37,109 nt of DNA, from the NCBI GenBank assembly GCA_021775875.1, contig JAJFHA010000021.1, positions 1 through 37,109 of the forward strand. The letters are read 5' to 3'. Source of the stretch: Hyphomicrobiales bacterium (GTDB lineage: Bacteria > Pseudomonadota > Alphaproteobacteria > Rhizobiales > NORP267). Both the position numbers and the translations under genes were made by a program. A model generated the notes under the pieces. It did not search any database, was not told the DNA's origin, and worked only from the letters and a program-made list of their open reading frames with translations. Positions 26,828 to 34,571 of the stretch are shown in pieces. Each line of letters begins with the position of its first letter. The first letter of the stretch is position 1.

Positions 26828-29101
26828 ATGTCAGATGACTTTTATGAAATGTCGCTTGAATATCACCGGTTCCCGACGCCAGGGAAAATTTCCGTGGAGC
26901 CGACGAAGCGATTGCAAAATCAACGCGATCTTTCGCTCGCTTATTCGCCAGGTGTGGCGGCCGCATGTAATGCAATTGTTGCTGATCCGGGTGAAGCAGC
27001 AAATCTGACATCCCGCGCCAATATGGTTGCTGTGGTGACAAATGGCACCGCTGTTCTTGGCCTGGGGGCGATTGGACCATTGGCGGCAAAGCCAGTGATG
27101 GAAGGCAAAGCGGTTCTCTTCAAGAAATTTGCAGGCGTGGATGTTTTTGATATCGAACTGAACGAGCTCGATCCGGACAAGCTGATTGATATCATCACCG
27201 CGCTGGAGCCCACATTCGGGGCGATCAATCTTGAAGATATCAAAGCGCCCGAATGTTTTATCGTTGAAGAAAAATGCCGGGAGCGGATGAATATCCCGGT
27301 ATTCCACGATGACCAGCATGGAACGGCGATTACGGTTGCCGCGGCGATCACAAATGGCCTGCATCTGGTCGAGAAGAAAATTCAGGACGTGAAAATCGTT
27401 TGTTCGGGGGCCGGCGCAGCGGCGCTTGCCTGTTTGAACCTGCTGGTCACTTTGGGTGCGAACCGGGACAATATTTTTGTCTGCGATATTGAGGGGCTGG
27501 TTTATCAGGGGCGCAAGGAACTGATGGACCCGTATAAGAGCATTTACGCGCAGGAGACCGAAGCGCGGGTGCTTGGTGATGTGATTGGCGACGCCGATAT
27601 TTTCCTTGGCCTTTCAGCGCCGCGCGTCCTCACTGGTGATATGGTGAAAGAAATGGCGAGTGATCCGATTATCATGGCGCTTGCCAACCCCGAGCCGGAA
27701 ATCTTGCCGGAAATAGCGCTTGAAGCACGTAAAGATGCCATTATCGCAACCGGGCGCTCAGATTATCCCAATCAGGTCAACAATGTGCTCTGTTTTCCGT
27801 TTATCTTTCGTGGCGCCCTCGATGTAGGAGCCAGCAAGATCAATGACGCCATGAAAATGGCGTGTGTTGAGGCCATCGCAGCGTTGGCGCGTGCAGAACC
27901 ATCAGACGTGGTTCAACGGGCGTATGCAGGCGAATCCATGCGATTTGGACGCGAATATTTGCTGCCCAAACCGTTTGACCCTCGTTTGATCGCTGAAGTC
28001 GCGCCAGCGGTTGCCATGGCGGCGATGGATTCTGGGGTTGCCACTCGGCCGATTGATGATTTCGAAGAATATAAACGCGAATTGAACCGGTTTATTTTTC
28101 GGTCCGGCCAGACAATGGAACCGATTTTCGCCAAAGCTCAGCGGGACCCGAGACGGGTCGTCTTTGCTGAAGGTGAGGAAGAGCGGGTTCTTCAGGCGGT
28201 ACAGATTATCGCTGATGACGGACTGGCCGAGCCTATATTGGTGGGCCGCGCTGACCGAATAAGCGAAATGGCTGAAACATTGGGTTTGCGTGTTCGTCCA
28301 GGAGCCGGGTTTGAAGTGATAGATCCAACTGATATTGCGCGTCAGGAAGAGACGTGGCGGGATTATCACAAATTGATGATGCGGCGTGGCGTGACTGAAA
28401 GCTCAGCGCGAGTGGTCGTGCGCACACGGCAAACGGCGATTGCGGGACTTGCGGTGCACCGCGGTGAGGCTGATGCTATGATTTGCGGTGTTTATGGCTC
28501 TTATGAACGGCATTTGCGTCATGTGCGCGATATAATCCCGTTGCGTGAAGGGGTGCATGATTGTTCCGCTCTTAGATGTCTGATCACGAATGTGGGGACG
28601 GTATTTTTTGCTGATACCAATGTAACCTATGAACCCACTGCGGAAGAAATTGCTGAAATGGCGATTTTAGCAGCTGAAGAATTGCTCCGGTTTGGGGTGA
28701 AACCGAAAGTTGGGTTGATTTCTCATTCAAATTTCGGAGCGGTGGATACGCCGAGCGCGATCAAGATGCGGACAGCTTATAGTATCGCACGCGAGCGCGC
28801 GCCCGATCTTGAGATTGAAGGGGAGATGCATGCCGATGCGGCCATGTCGACGATTATCCGCAATATGCTGTTCCCGGATTCAGAATTGCGCGGTCCGGCC
28901 AACTTGCTGATCATGCCGAATGTTGATGCTGCCCATATTGCCTTCACGACAGCGAAGGTGTTGACGGATGGGCTTTCAATCGGGCCGATGTTGATCGGGT
29001 TGGAGAAACCTTGCCATATCGTGACGCCGTCAATTACTGTGCGTGGCATCGTCAACATGACGGCTGTTGCCGTAAATGACGCCCAGGACCTGATTGGTTG
29101 A
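26828..29101 (+). CDS. maeB: NADP-dependent malic enzyme, MaeB type
   Basis: MaeB decarboxylates malate to pyruvate with NADP reduction. ATG 26828 (757 residues, [20 protein letters not shown]) has AAGGGA just upstream; an earlier in-frame start at 26789 adds 13 unconserved residues. The N-terminal part (to about 430) is the malic enzyme: [50 protein letters not shown], and [16 protein letters not shown]. The C-terminal part (about 440-757) is a phosphotransacetylase-like domain ([27 protein letters not shown]). In known MaeB this domain is usually catalytically silent and regulatory, responding to acetyl-CoA. Confidence 0.96.
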   Translation: MSDDFYEMSLEYHRFPTPGKISVEPTKRLQNQRDLSLAYSPGVAAACNAIVADPGEAANLTSRANMVAVVTNGTAVLGLGAIGPLAAKPVMEGKAVLFKKFAGVDVFDIELNELDPDKLIDIITALEPTFGAINLEDIKAPECFIVEEKCRERMNIPVFHDDQHGTAITVAAAITNGLHLVEKKIQDVKIVCSGAGAAALACLNLLVTLGANRDNIFVCDIEGLVYQGRKELMDPYKSIYAQETEARVLGDVIGDADIFLGLSAPRVLTGDMVKEMASDPIIMALANPEPEILPEIALEARKDAIIATGRSDYPNQVNNVLCFPFIFRGALDVGASKINDAMKMACVEAIAALARAEPSDVVQRAYAGESMRFGREYLLPKPFDPRLIAEVAPAVAMAAMDSGVATRPIDDFEEYKRELNRFIFRSGQTMEPIFAKAQRDPRRVVFAEGEEERVLQAVQIIADDGLAEPILVGRADRISEMAETLGLRVRPGAGFEVIDPTDIARQEETWRDYHKLMMRRGVTESSARVVVRTRQTAIAGLAVHRGEADAMICGVYGSYERHLRHVRDIIPLREGVHDCSALRCLITNVGTVFFADTNVTYEPTAEEIAEMAILAAEELLRFGVKPKVGLISHSNFGAVDTPSAIKMRTAYSIARERAPDLEIEGEMHADAAMSTIIRNMLFPDSELRGPANLLIMPNVDAAHIAFTTAKVLTDGLSIGPMLIGLEKPCHIVTPSITVRGIVNMTAVAVNDAQDLIG

Positions 29102-29113
29102 ATTAGACAGCGT

Positions 29114-29935
29114 CTAGCGGCTGAACCCCTGATCAGCCGGGATTTGACCGGTTTCGTTGGCGAGGCGGAAACGCCCGTTGGTGGGCACAATATGAACCAC
29201 CCGAAAACCTTCATCCTTTAGCTGCCGCAATAGGGCAGGTAGCATGGAGGCAGTTTTGTTGTGAATATCGTGCAGCAATATGATGCCACGTCCGCGCTGG
29301 TTCAGGCGGCGCATGGTGCGGCGCAATATTTCGTTTGAAGAAATCCGGCGCCAGTCATCACCCATCACATCGGCGCTGAAAATTCCGATATTGCGGGTCG
29401 CGAGCCAATTGTTCATTGAGGTTGAATGGGCAAGTCCGGGATACCTGAAAAATGGTGCAGCCTGACCCAAAGAACCGAGGGCTGTATTGATGGATTCAAA
29501 CCCGGCATCGATTTCACGCTGGGCGCGGGCCTGTGACATGCGGTTCATGTTCATGGGGTGACGATTGGAATGGGCGGCAATGGTGTGCCCGGCGCGGTAC
29601 ATGGCGCGTAATTGTTCTGGGTGGGCTCTTGCCATATTGCCGACAACGAAAAAAGTTGCCCGCGTACATTCATCTGCCAGAGTATCCAGAACCCGCTGAG
29701 TGGCGTGGCCGATTGGGCCATCGTCGAAGGTCAGGACTACTTCATGATCGCGTAGTGCGAGGGTGTCCGCATATTGAACCAGACCAACCCGCAGGCCGCC
29801 ATTAGTATTCACGCGCATTGTGCGGGAAACGCCCAAGGAATTACTGTCACAATTTGCCATGGCGACCGTAATATCCGTTCCAGTAAAACCGATGATCAAG
29901 AAAACATAAGTAAAAATACGCAACAGGATAATCAT
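29114..29935 (-). CDS. Secreted polysaccharide deacetylase (NodB domain)
   Basis: Carbohydrate esterase family 4 enzymes remove acetyl groups from chitin-like, peptidoglycan or exopolysaccharide chains. The 273-residue protein has a signal peptide or N-terminal anchor (IILLRIFTYVFLIIGF). The NodB domain motifs are all present: TFDDGP with Asp71-Asp72, HSNRH with His122 and His126 for the metal, FFRYPG, and LLHDIH with His222. The substrate is unknown and no glycan cluster surrounds it. It is convergent with maeB, 12 bases between stops, and divergent from mgtE. Confidence 0.92.
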   Translation of the reverse strand: MIILLRIFTYVFLIIGFTGTDITVAMANCDSNSLGVSRTMRVNTNGGLRVGLVQYADTLALRDHEVVLTFDDGPIGHATQRVLDTLADECTRATFFVVGNMARAHPEQLRAMYRAGHTIAAHSNRHPMNMNRMSQARAQREIDAGFESINTALGSLGQAAPFFRYPGLAHSTSMNNWLATRNIGIFSADVMGDDWRRISSNEILRRTMRRLNQRGRGIILLHDIHNKTASMLPALLRQLKDEGFRVVHIVPTNGRFRLANETGQIPADQGFSR

Positions 29936-30171
29936 AAATCCAAACTTTCTTATATGAAATTGCCATAATCAATTTTTATTACGAATGGACAACCTGTTCG
30001 GAAAATTTACCTTAAGCGTTAGAGTTAATGACTTGCGATTTTTTTTACTGTTTTTGGCTGGAGTGCGAAAAGCCCAATCCCTTGCTTTCCACTTTCTCCG
30101 GTTTGGCTTACAACAAACCGAATCCGCTGCAACTATCCGCGGGGCCGGACGCTCGCAAATGAGGTGCCGTC
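29936..30171. promoter_or_regulatory. Divergent leader region before mgtE
   Basis: The 236-base divergent gap must hold the promoters for the deacetylase and for mgtE. The only clear structure is a perfect seven-base hairpin, CGGTTTG (30099-30105) with CAAACCG (30114-30120), loop GCTTACAA, which starts 73 bases before the mgtE ATG. It has no T-run. I could not match the region to either known magnesium riboswitch class and I see no coding sequence. Confidence 0.4.
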
Positions 30172-31566
30172 ATGGAAAATACAGCCGTTGAGGAGCCGGA
30201 AATTGCGGTCCGTGATGACGATGGCAGGATTTCCCAAGAATTTCTTGACCATGTAACGGAGGCTGTTGAAGCTAAAAATTCGGCCTTGTTGGTCGCGCTT
30301 ACCAGCGAATTGCACGAAGCTGACCTTGCCGACCTGATTGAAGCGTTCAAATCTGAAATTCGAGCTGCTTTTGTTGAACTTCAACAGTCAGACTTCAATC
30401 TGCTTGCGCTTACTGAAGTAGATGACCGTGTTCGCGATGAAATCCTGGACATTCTCCCCACCGATACGGTGGCGGAGGGGGTCAAGGAACTGGATGTCGA
30501 TGACGCGGTCGCCATTCTCGAAGACCTTGAAGCGGATGAGCAATCTGAAATTCTGAATCGTATGCCGGAGGTCGAGCGGGCAGCACTTCAACGCGGTCTC
30601 GATTATCCGGAAGATTCAGCCGGTCGCCGCATGCAGCACGATCTGGTAGCCGTGCCACCATTCTGGACCGTTGGTCAAACCATCGACTATATGCGCGATA
30701 CCGACGATCTGCCTGATGATTTCTACATGATCTATATTGTCGATCCGTCATTCCATCCCATCGGCAGTGTCGCTCTGAACCGCTTGCTGCGCGCAAAGCG
30801 TCCGGTAACGATGGAAGATATTACGGACCCGGATTTCTATACGGTGGACGCAAGTTCGGATCAGGAAGAAGTTGCCCGCCTGTTCGAGAGATACGATCTG
30901 GTCTCCTCCGCCGTGACTGATGAAGGCGGGCGGATGGTCGGGGTTATCACGGTCGACGATATTATCGATGTGATCGAAGAAGAGGCCGACGAAGACATTC
31001 GTCGATTGGCAGGGGTTGGCGACGAAGAAATTTCGGATTCGATTCTGGATGCCACAAAAAGCCGGATCACATGGCTTTTGATCAATATGCTGACGGCCAT
31101 TCTGGCATCTTCTGTGATCAGTCTGTTTGATGCGACGATTGAGCAAATGGTGGCGTTGGCCATTCTCATGCCGATAGTTGCATCCATGGGCGGCAATGCC
31201 GGGACCCAGACCATGACGGTGACCGTGCGTGCCCTGGCGACCGGCGATCTGGATAGTTTCAATGTTCGCCGGGTCATCACCCGCGAAACGACAGTTGGCC
31301 TGGTGAACGGGATGGTATTTGCTTTGATTACCGGAATTGTCGCTTGGCTCTGGTTTTCCAATATTCAATTAGCGGTAATTATGGGTCTCGCCATGATTGT
31401 GAATATGCTGGCGGCGGGGCTTTCCGGAATTTTTGTGCCGCTTGGATTGGCACGCATCAATGTTGACCCCGCAATTGCATCGGGAACATTTGTTACAACG
31501 GTGACGGATGTTGTCGGATTTTTGTCCTTTCTCAGCTTTGCCGGCTGGTGGTTCGGGCTTGCATGA
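30172..31566 (+). CDS. mgtE: Magnesium transporter MgtE
   Basis: MgtE is a Mg2+-gated magnesium channel in the inner membrane. The 464 residues show the N-terminal helical sensor domain (about 25-140), with LTSELHEADLADLIEAF, and two CBS domains (about 140-270, with DDFYMIYIVDPSFHPIGSVALNRLLR and GGRMVGVITVDDIIDVIEEEADED). Five transmembrane helices follow. The pore motif GGNAGTQTMTVTVRAL is present. Acidic residues in the sensor and CBS linker that bind regulatory Mg2+ are abundant. The gene stands alone; the next gene begins 146 bases after it. Confidence 0.95.
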   Translation: MENTAVEEPEIAVRDDDGRISQEFLDHVTEAVEAKNSALLVALTSELHEADLADLIEAFKSEIRAAFVELQQSDFNLLALTEVDDRVRDEILDILPTDTVAEGVKELDVDDAVAILEDLEADEQSEILNRMPEVERAALQRGLDYPEDSAGRRMQHDLVAVPPFWTVGQTIDYMRDTDDLPDDFYMIYIVDPSFHPIGSVALNRLLRAKRPVTMEDITDPDFYTVDASSDQEEVARLFERYDLVSSAVTDEGGRMVGVITVDDIIDVIEEEADEDIRRLAGVGDEEISDSILDATKSRITWLLINMLTAILASSVISLFDATIEQMVALAILMPIVASMGGNAGTQTMTVTVRALATGDLDSFNVRRVITRETTVGLVNGMVFALITGIVAWLWFSNIQLAVIMGLAMIVNMLAAGLSGIFVPLGLARINVDPAIASGTFVTTVTDVVGFLSFLSFAGWWFGLA

Positions 31567-31712
31567 ATAATCCAACAGATCGCGGATATTACCCGATTGT
31601 TTCGGCCAGAAATTTTTAACTAATCAGGTTTATCAATTTCCTAGGTCTTCAGCTCAAATACGAGTTTTTGGATAATTTACTTTGCTAAAGATGGTGCCTA
31701 CGGAGATTGGGA

Positions 31713-32039
31713 ATGTGGTTGAAAATTCGAATTCTGTTTTCCGCATTGGCGGTTTTGCTTCCAGCTCTGTTCAGCTTTTCAGCTAGCGCAGCGGACGTTT
31801 CCGCCGGTATGGCGGTGGTCGGAAATAATTGTTCGCGATGTCACGCTATTGGCCGCGAAGGAACCAGCCCGAGAGATGGCGCGCCCCGGTTTGTTGATCT
31901 GGTGACCCGATATCCACCGGCTCTGCTTGCTGAGGCTTTGGCGGAGGGGATCATGACTGGGCATTCCGATATGCCGGAATTCGTATTTACCCCCGAACAA
32001 ATTGACGATCTCATTCTCTATCTGGAATCTCTGGAATAG
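31713..32039 (+). CDS. Small periplasmic cytochrome c
   Basis: A c-type cytochrome carries electrons in the periplasm. ATG 31713 (108 residues) follows GGAG at 31702-31705; an in-frame TTG six bases earlier adds two residues. The signal peptide is clear: basic WLKIR, hydrophobic core ILFSALAVLLPALFSFS and cleavage after ASA. The haem motif CSRCH is at residues 40-44 and the likely axial methionine is Met87 in GHSDMPEF. The C-terminal helix is typical (FTPEQIDDLILYLESL). It has no visible partner oxidase or dehydrogenase nearby, so the redox partner is unknown. Confidence 0.93.
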   Translation: MWLKIRILFSALAVLLPALFSFSASAADVSAGMAVVGNNCSRCHAIGREGTSPRDGAPRFVDLVTRYPPALLAEALAEGIMTGHSDMPEFVFTPEQIDDLILYLESLE

Positions 32040-32186
32040 TTCCAGCTCAACTGTATGGCTGATCTTTATCGTAGTCCCGGTGCTGCATTTGGGATTTTGA
32101 TTGTCACGCTTTGGCGGCAGTGCGCTTGTAGCGATGGGGATCGCAACAGCCGAGTTCTGACGCGCTGACGCCTAGGCCTTCTCTGC

Positions 32187-32750
32187 TCAGCGCCTCTGCA
32201 TATATTTTCTGGTTTCATGCAGTAATGCCTTGGCATCTTCGTCAACTATGCCCAACGTTTCGTACTGGGCGTTGATATTTTCGAGATATTCCATGCTCGT
32301 CCCCATAAATCCGGTGCCCGTCGCAAAATAATGTATCTGTTCGTCGCGGGTCATGTTGGCGTCGATCAATATGGAAGCGTGATCAGCGACGAAGGTGAGA
32401 GCGGTAATGGGCTGATCTGCAACCACTGTTTCAACAAATGCGGGAATATAGGCGGGGCCTATTTGTTCACGCCGCCAAAGGACCTCTGTTTCCTCATCAA
32501 TATTTTCTTTTGTGATTCTGAACAAAAGCCCGTCACACCCCGTTCCTTTGTCCAAAGCTGCCATCACACCGGGGGCGTCCTCGGTGCCGCGTCCACCATA
32601 GATATCCTTGAGGATGAAGTGCCGTGCATAGCCGGGCAGGTGAGCCCGGCATACTTCAGCAAACTGTATGGCCGGGTCCCACATCAGCGAGCCATAACCG
32701 AATACCCAAAGGTCCTGGTTCATATGCCCTGCCAGGGCTTCAGCGCACAT
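32187..32750 (-). CDS. ChaC-type gamma-glutamylcyclotransferase, main domain
   Basis: ChaC-type enzymes split gamma-glutamyl peptides, chiefly glutathione, to 5-oxoproline and a dipeptide. The intact frame from ATG 32750 has 187 residues and covers the catalytic domain: VFGYGSLMWDP with the YGSL substrate loop, YGGRGTEDAPGVMAALD, and the presumed catalytic glutamate in LWRREQIGPAYIPAF. An internal ATG at 32723 sits just before QDLWVFGYGSL. No good Shine-Dalgarno sequence precedes either ATG. The real start is probably 32918, with a perfect ribosome-binding site, but that reading is broken by an amber codon (see next entry). Whether active protein is made is therefore uncertain. Confidence 0.8.
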   Translation of the reverse strand: MCAEALAGHMNQDLWVFGYGSLMWDPAIQFAEVCRAHLPGYARHFILKDIYGGRGTEDAPGVMAALDKGTGCDGLLFRITKENIDEETEVLWRREQIGPAYIPAFVETVVADQPITALTFVADHASILIDANMTRDEQIHYFATGTGFMGTSMEYLENINAQYETLGIVDEDAKALLHETRKYMQRR

Positions 32751-32918
32751 TGCCTCACGGTCATTGTCTGAATACCACCAATCGGGTGTTAAACCGAGCT
32801 CGCGTGTCTTTTCCGCCAGAAATGTCGTTGTGAGCGTCCGGGAAAATGACTAAAGTGGGTCGGCAATTTTCCCGCGCAATTCGGGATGGCGCGAGAATGG
32901 ATCTGAAATGGTGTTCAT
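32751..32918 (-). pseudogene. 5' part of the ChaC-like gene, with in-frame TAG
   Basis: On the minus strand AGGAGG (32925-32930) is followed after six bases by ATG 32918. The frame reads MNTISDPFSRHPELRGKIADPL, then TAG (32852-32850, codon 23), then SFSRTLTTTFLAEKTRELGL and onward into the catalytic domain without further stops. The N-terminal wording (DPFxxHPELR, WWYSD) resembles what I recall of alphaproteobacterial ChaC-like proteins. The gene would thus encode 242 residues plus one amber. CAG to TAG is the simplest change. Nonsense mutation, sequencing error or readthrough all remain open. Confidence 0.75.
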
Positions 32919-33057
32919 TGCTTGCCTCCTGATAGCCTCGAGATATTTTCCAATCAGGTTTGTCGCATAAGAGTGCGGCAAAGTTATTGGAAACCTAAAT
33001 CAATTCTCCGCATTTGTCGTGTCTACCGCGCACCTTCTTCCGATAACAAGGAGGTGC

Positions 33058-33168
33058 ATGACTGAAAATCGACACCAACGAAAGAATCCTGGATTCGGAC
33101 GGCATGGAATAATTTTGCGAAACAAAATGGTGGCATATTCTGTGTATGGCTTAAAAAAATGTCCTTAA
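33058..33168 (+). CDS. Candidate small protein, 36 residues
   Basis: The ORF has AAGGAGG (33048-33054) three bases before ATG 33058 and runs 36 codons to TAA. The start MTENRHQRKNPGFGRHGIIL is basic, and the middle (MVAYSVYGL) mildly hydrophobic. No family is recognised. The near-perfect Shine-Dalgarno sequence is the only support; the spacing to the ATG is a little short. It could be a leader peptide for the regulator gene 93 bases downstream, a standalone small protein, or chance. Confidence 0.35.
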   Translation: MTENRHQRKNPGFGRHGIILRNKMVAYSVYGLKKCP

Positions 33169-33200
33169 ATAGATGGAAAACAACGGAAAAATGAAAATGA

Positions 33201-33216
33201 TTGACTATTACGTAAA
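33201..33216 (+). promoter_or_regulatory. Possible MerR/LiuR-like operator
   Basis: TTGACTATTACGTAAA contains the palindrome TTACGTAA (33208-33215) and lies 46 bases before the regulator start. From memory it is close to the TTGAC...ACGTAAA type of site bound by LiuR-family MerR regulators in front of leucine-degradation genes. The TTGACT could also be a -35 hexamer, but no good -10 follows at 16-18 bases. Confidence 0.35.
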
Positions 33217-33261
33217 AGGAATGTTAGTGCCCTTAAACTAGATTTCTCGGGAGGGCAGGTC

Positions 33262-33645
33262 TTGAGACAATTTTATACAATCACTGAATTGACGCAGGAA
33301 TTTGATATCTCGACCCGCACGCTTCGTTATTACGAAGACGAGGACATGATAGCGCCTGTGCGGCGTGGGCGGCAGCGGCTTTACCGCGTTTCCGACCGGA
33401 CCCGGCTCAAACTGATCCTACGCGGCAAACGGCTGGGGTTTTCGTTAGCCGAGATACGCGAAATTGTTACCATGTATGACAGCGAGACCGGAGAAACCGG
33501 GCAATTGCGTCATTTCCTGAACAAGATCACAGAACGCCGCGCGGCATTGCAGCAGATGCGCACCGATATTGAAATCACCCTTGATGAACTGGCCGAGGTT
33601 GAAGCAGCTTGCCGTGAACAATTGTCGACGCTTGGGGGTGGGTGA
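33262..33645 (+). CDS. MerR-family regulator (LiuR-like)
   Basis: A 127-residue DNA-binding regulator starting from TTG, preceded by GGGAGGG (33249-33255). The winged helix-turn-helix covers residues 5-70: YTITELTQEFDISTRTLRYYEDEDMI, then GRQRLYRVSDRTRLKLILRGKRLGFSLAEIREIV. The C-terminal part is a dimerisation coiled coil (ITERRAALQQMRTDIEITLDELAEVEAACREQL). There is no metal-binding cysteine pair, so a metal sensor is unlikely. Its position before acyl-CoA thioesterase and isovaleryl-CoA dehydrogenase genes suggests a regulator of branched-chain amino acid breakdown, as LiuR is. The name is by inference. Confidence 0.9.
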   Translation: MRQFYTITELTQEFDISTRTLRYYEDEDMIAPVRRGRQRLYRVSDRTRLKLILRGKRLGFSLAEIREIVTMYDSETGETGQLRHFLNKITERRAALQQMRTDIEITLDELAEVEAACREQLSTLGGG

Positions 33646-34118
33646 TGGCCTTTGAGACCCGAAATACAGAATTCGCGGCGCGCACGTTTGACAGCTTCAA
33701 CCGCCAGACTTTCATGCATTCTATCGGCGCTCTGATCGAAGATATTGAACCGGGTAAAGTTACGGTCAGATTGTTAGCGCGTGACGATCTGCTTCAGCAA
33801 CACGGCTTTTTCCATGGTGGGCTGGTGGGCACGATTGCTGACAATGCCGGGGGCTATGCCGGGTTTACCCTGCTTCGCCCTGAGGATTCTATTCTCACGG
33901 TGGAATATAAACTCAACATCATGGCGCCTGCGGTTGGCGACGAGATTGTTGCGATTGGTGAAGTGATCCGTCCGGGGCGAACACTAAGTGTATGCCGGTC
34001 GGAAGTTTATGCTGTGATCGGGGGGGAAAGAAAATTATGCGCGGCGATGCTTGGCACCTTCATGGCGATGGCCAACTCGCCGGACCATCCTCACGACGCG
34101 GGCAGAATGGGAGACTGA
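33645..34118 (+). CDS. PaaI-type hotdog thioesterase
   Basis: A hotdog-fold acyl-CoA thioesterase of 157 residues from ATG 33645, overlapping the regulator stop by one base; GTG 33642 is an alternative. The PaaI-type signature is HGFFHGGLVGTIADNAGGYAGFTL (His-Gly-Gly loop and the acidic residue of the long helix), followed by TVEYKLNIMAPAVGDEIVAIGEVIRPGR. Such enzymes release free CoA from dead-end acyl-CoA. Between a MerR regulator and an acyl-CoA dehydrogenase it is likely to serve the same catabolic route. Confidence 0.92.
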   Translation: MAFETRNTEFAARTFDSFNRQTFMHSIGALIEDIEPGKVTVRLLARDDLLQQHGFFHGGLVGTIADNAGGYAGFTLLRPEDSILTVEYKLNIMAPAVGDEIVAIGEVIRPGRTLSVCRSEVYAVIGGERKLCAAMLGTFMAMANSPDHPHDAGRMGD

Positions 34119-34120
34119 AA

Positions 34121-34537
34121 TTGAGCAATTCTCCAATCACATATCAGGGCGTCGTTTATCCCTGGCATTGCGACCATATGGGGCACATGAATGTCATGTG
34201 GTACACTGGCAAATTTGATGAAGCGACCTGGCATTTTTTCACGATGTTTGGTTTGACCCGGAAATTTCTGGACGAAGAAAAGCGCGGCATGGCTGCGATT
34301 GAGCAGATAACCAAATATTTGAAAGAGGTGCTTCCCGGAGATACGATTGCTATCCGCACCCACATGCTGGAGGTTGGTAACAAGACGGTTAGGTTCGTGC
34401 ACGAAATGTTTGATACAGCGACCGGCAAACCGGTTGCCACCACGGAACTGGTGGGTGTCTTTATGGATACAAAATTGCGCAAAAGCGTCGCCTTTTCTGA
34501 AGAGATGCGCGAACAAGCTGAAAAATTGAAACACTGA
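34121..34537 (+). CDS. 4HBT-type acyl-CoA thioesterase
   Basis: A second hotdog protein, of the 4-hydroxybenzoyl-CoA thioesterase/YbgC branch. TTG 34121 gives 138 residues (family-typical) with GGGAG at 34109-34113. A longer frame from 33992 overlaps the previous gene out of frame and is not family-like before this point. The motif WHCDHMGHMNVMWYTGKFDEATW has the catalytic aspartate in CDHMGHMN. The end (EKLKH and stop) lies in a 14-base tandem duplication. Not closely similar to the preceding thioesterase, so not a recent duplicate. Confidence 0.88.
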   Translation: MSNSPITYQGVVYPWHCDHMGHMNVMWYTGKFDEATWHFFTMFGLTRKFLDEEKRGMAAIEQITKYLKEVLPGDTIAIRTHMLEVGNKTVRFVHEMFDTATGKPVATTELVGVFMDTKLRKSVAFSEEMREQAEKLKH

Positions 34538-34553
34538 ATTTGAAACACTGAAT
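34526..34553 (+). repeat. 14-base tandem duplication over a stop codon
   Basis: TTGAAACACTGAAT occurs twice in immediate succession (34526-34539 and 34540-34553). The first copy carries the last codons and TGA of the thioesterase gene. The second copy keeps the TGA in the intergenic gap. The duplication leaves the protein unchanged and moves the next gene's start 14 bases further away. Confidence 0.95.
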
Positions 34554-34571
34554 TTTTAGAACGGAAACCTG

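Larger units (their letters stand above)
32931..33261. other. Divergent gap between chaC-like gene and merR-type gene
   Basis: This 331-base stretch is AT-rich and must hold promoters in both directions. Visible content: a 36-codon ORF with a strong ribosome-binding site (33058-33168) and a possible regulator site (33201-33216), each listed separately. I found no RNA gene or terminator hairpin with a T-run in it. Confidence 0.5.

Noticed and set aside
26425-26838. Plus-strand open frame of 137 codons
   Set aside because: It runs through tRNA-Leu, the nested hairpin and the terminator; no protein similarity.
33992-34120. Longer N-terminus for the 4HBT thioesterase
   Set aside because: The extra 43 codons overlap the preceding thioesterase in another frame and are not family-like; TTG 34121 has a well-placed Shine-Dalgarno sequence.
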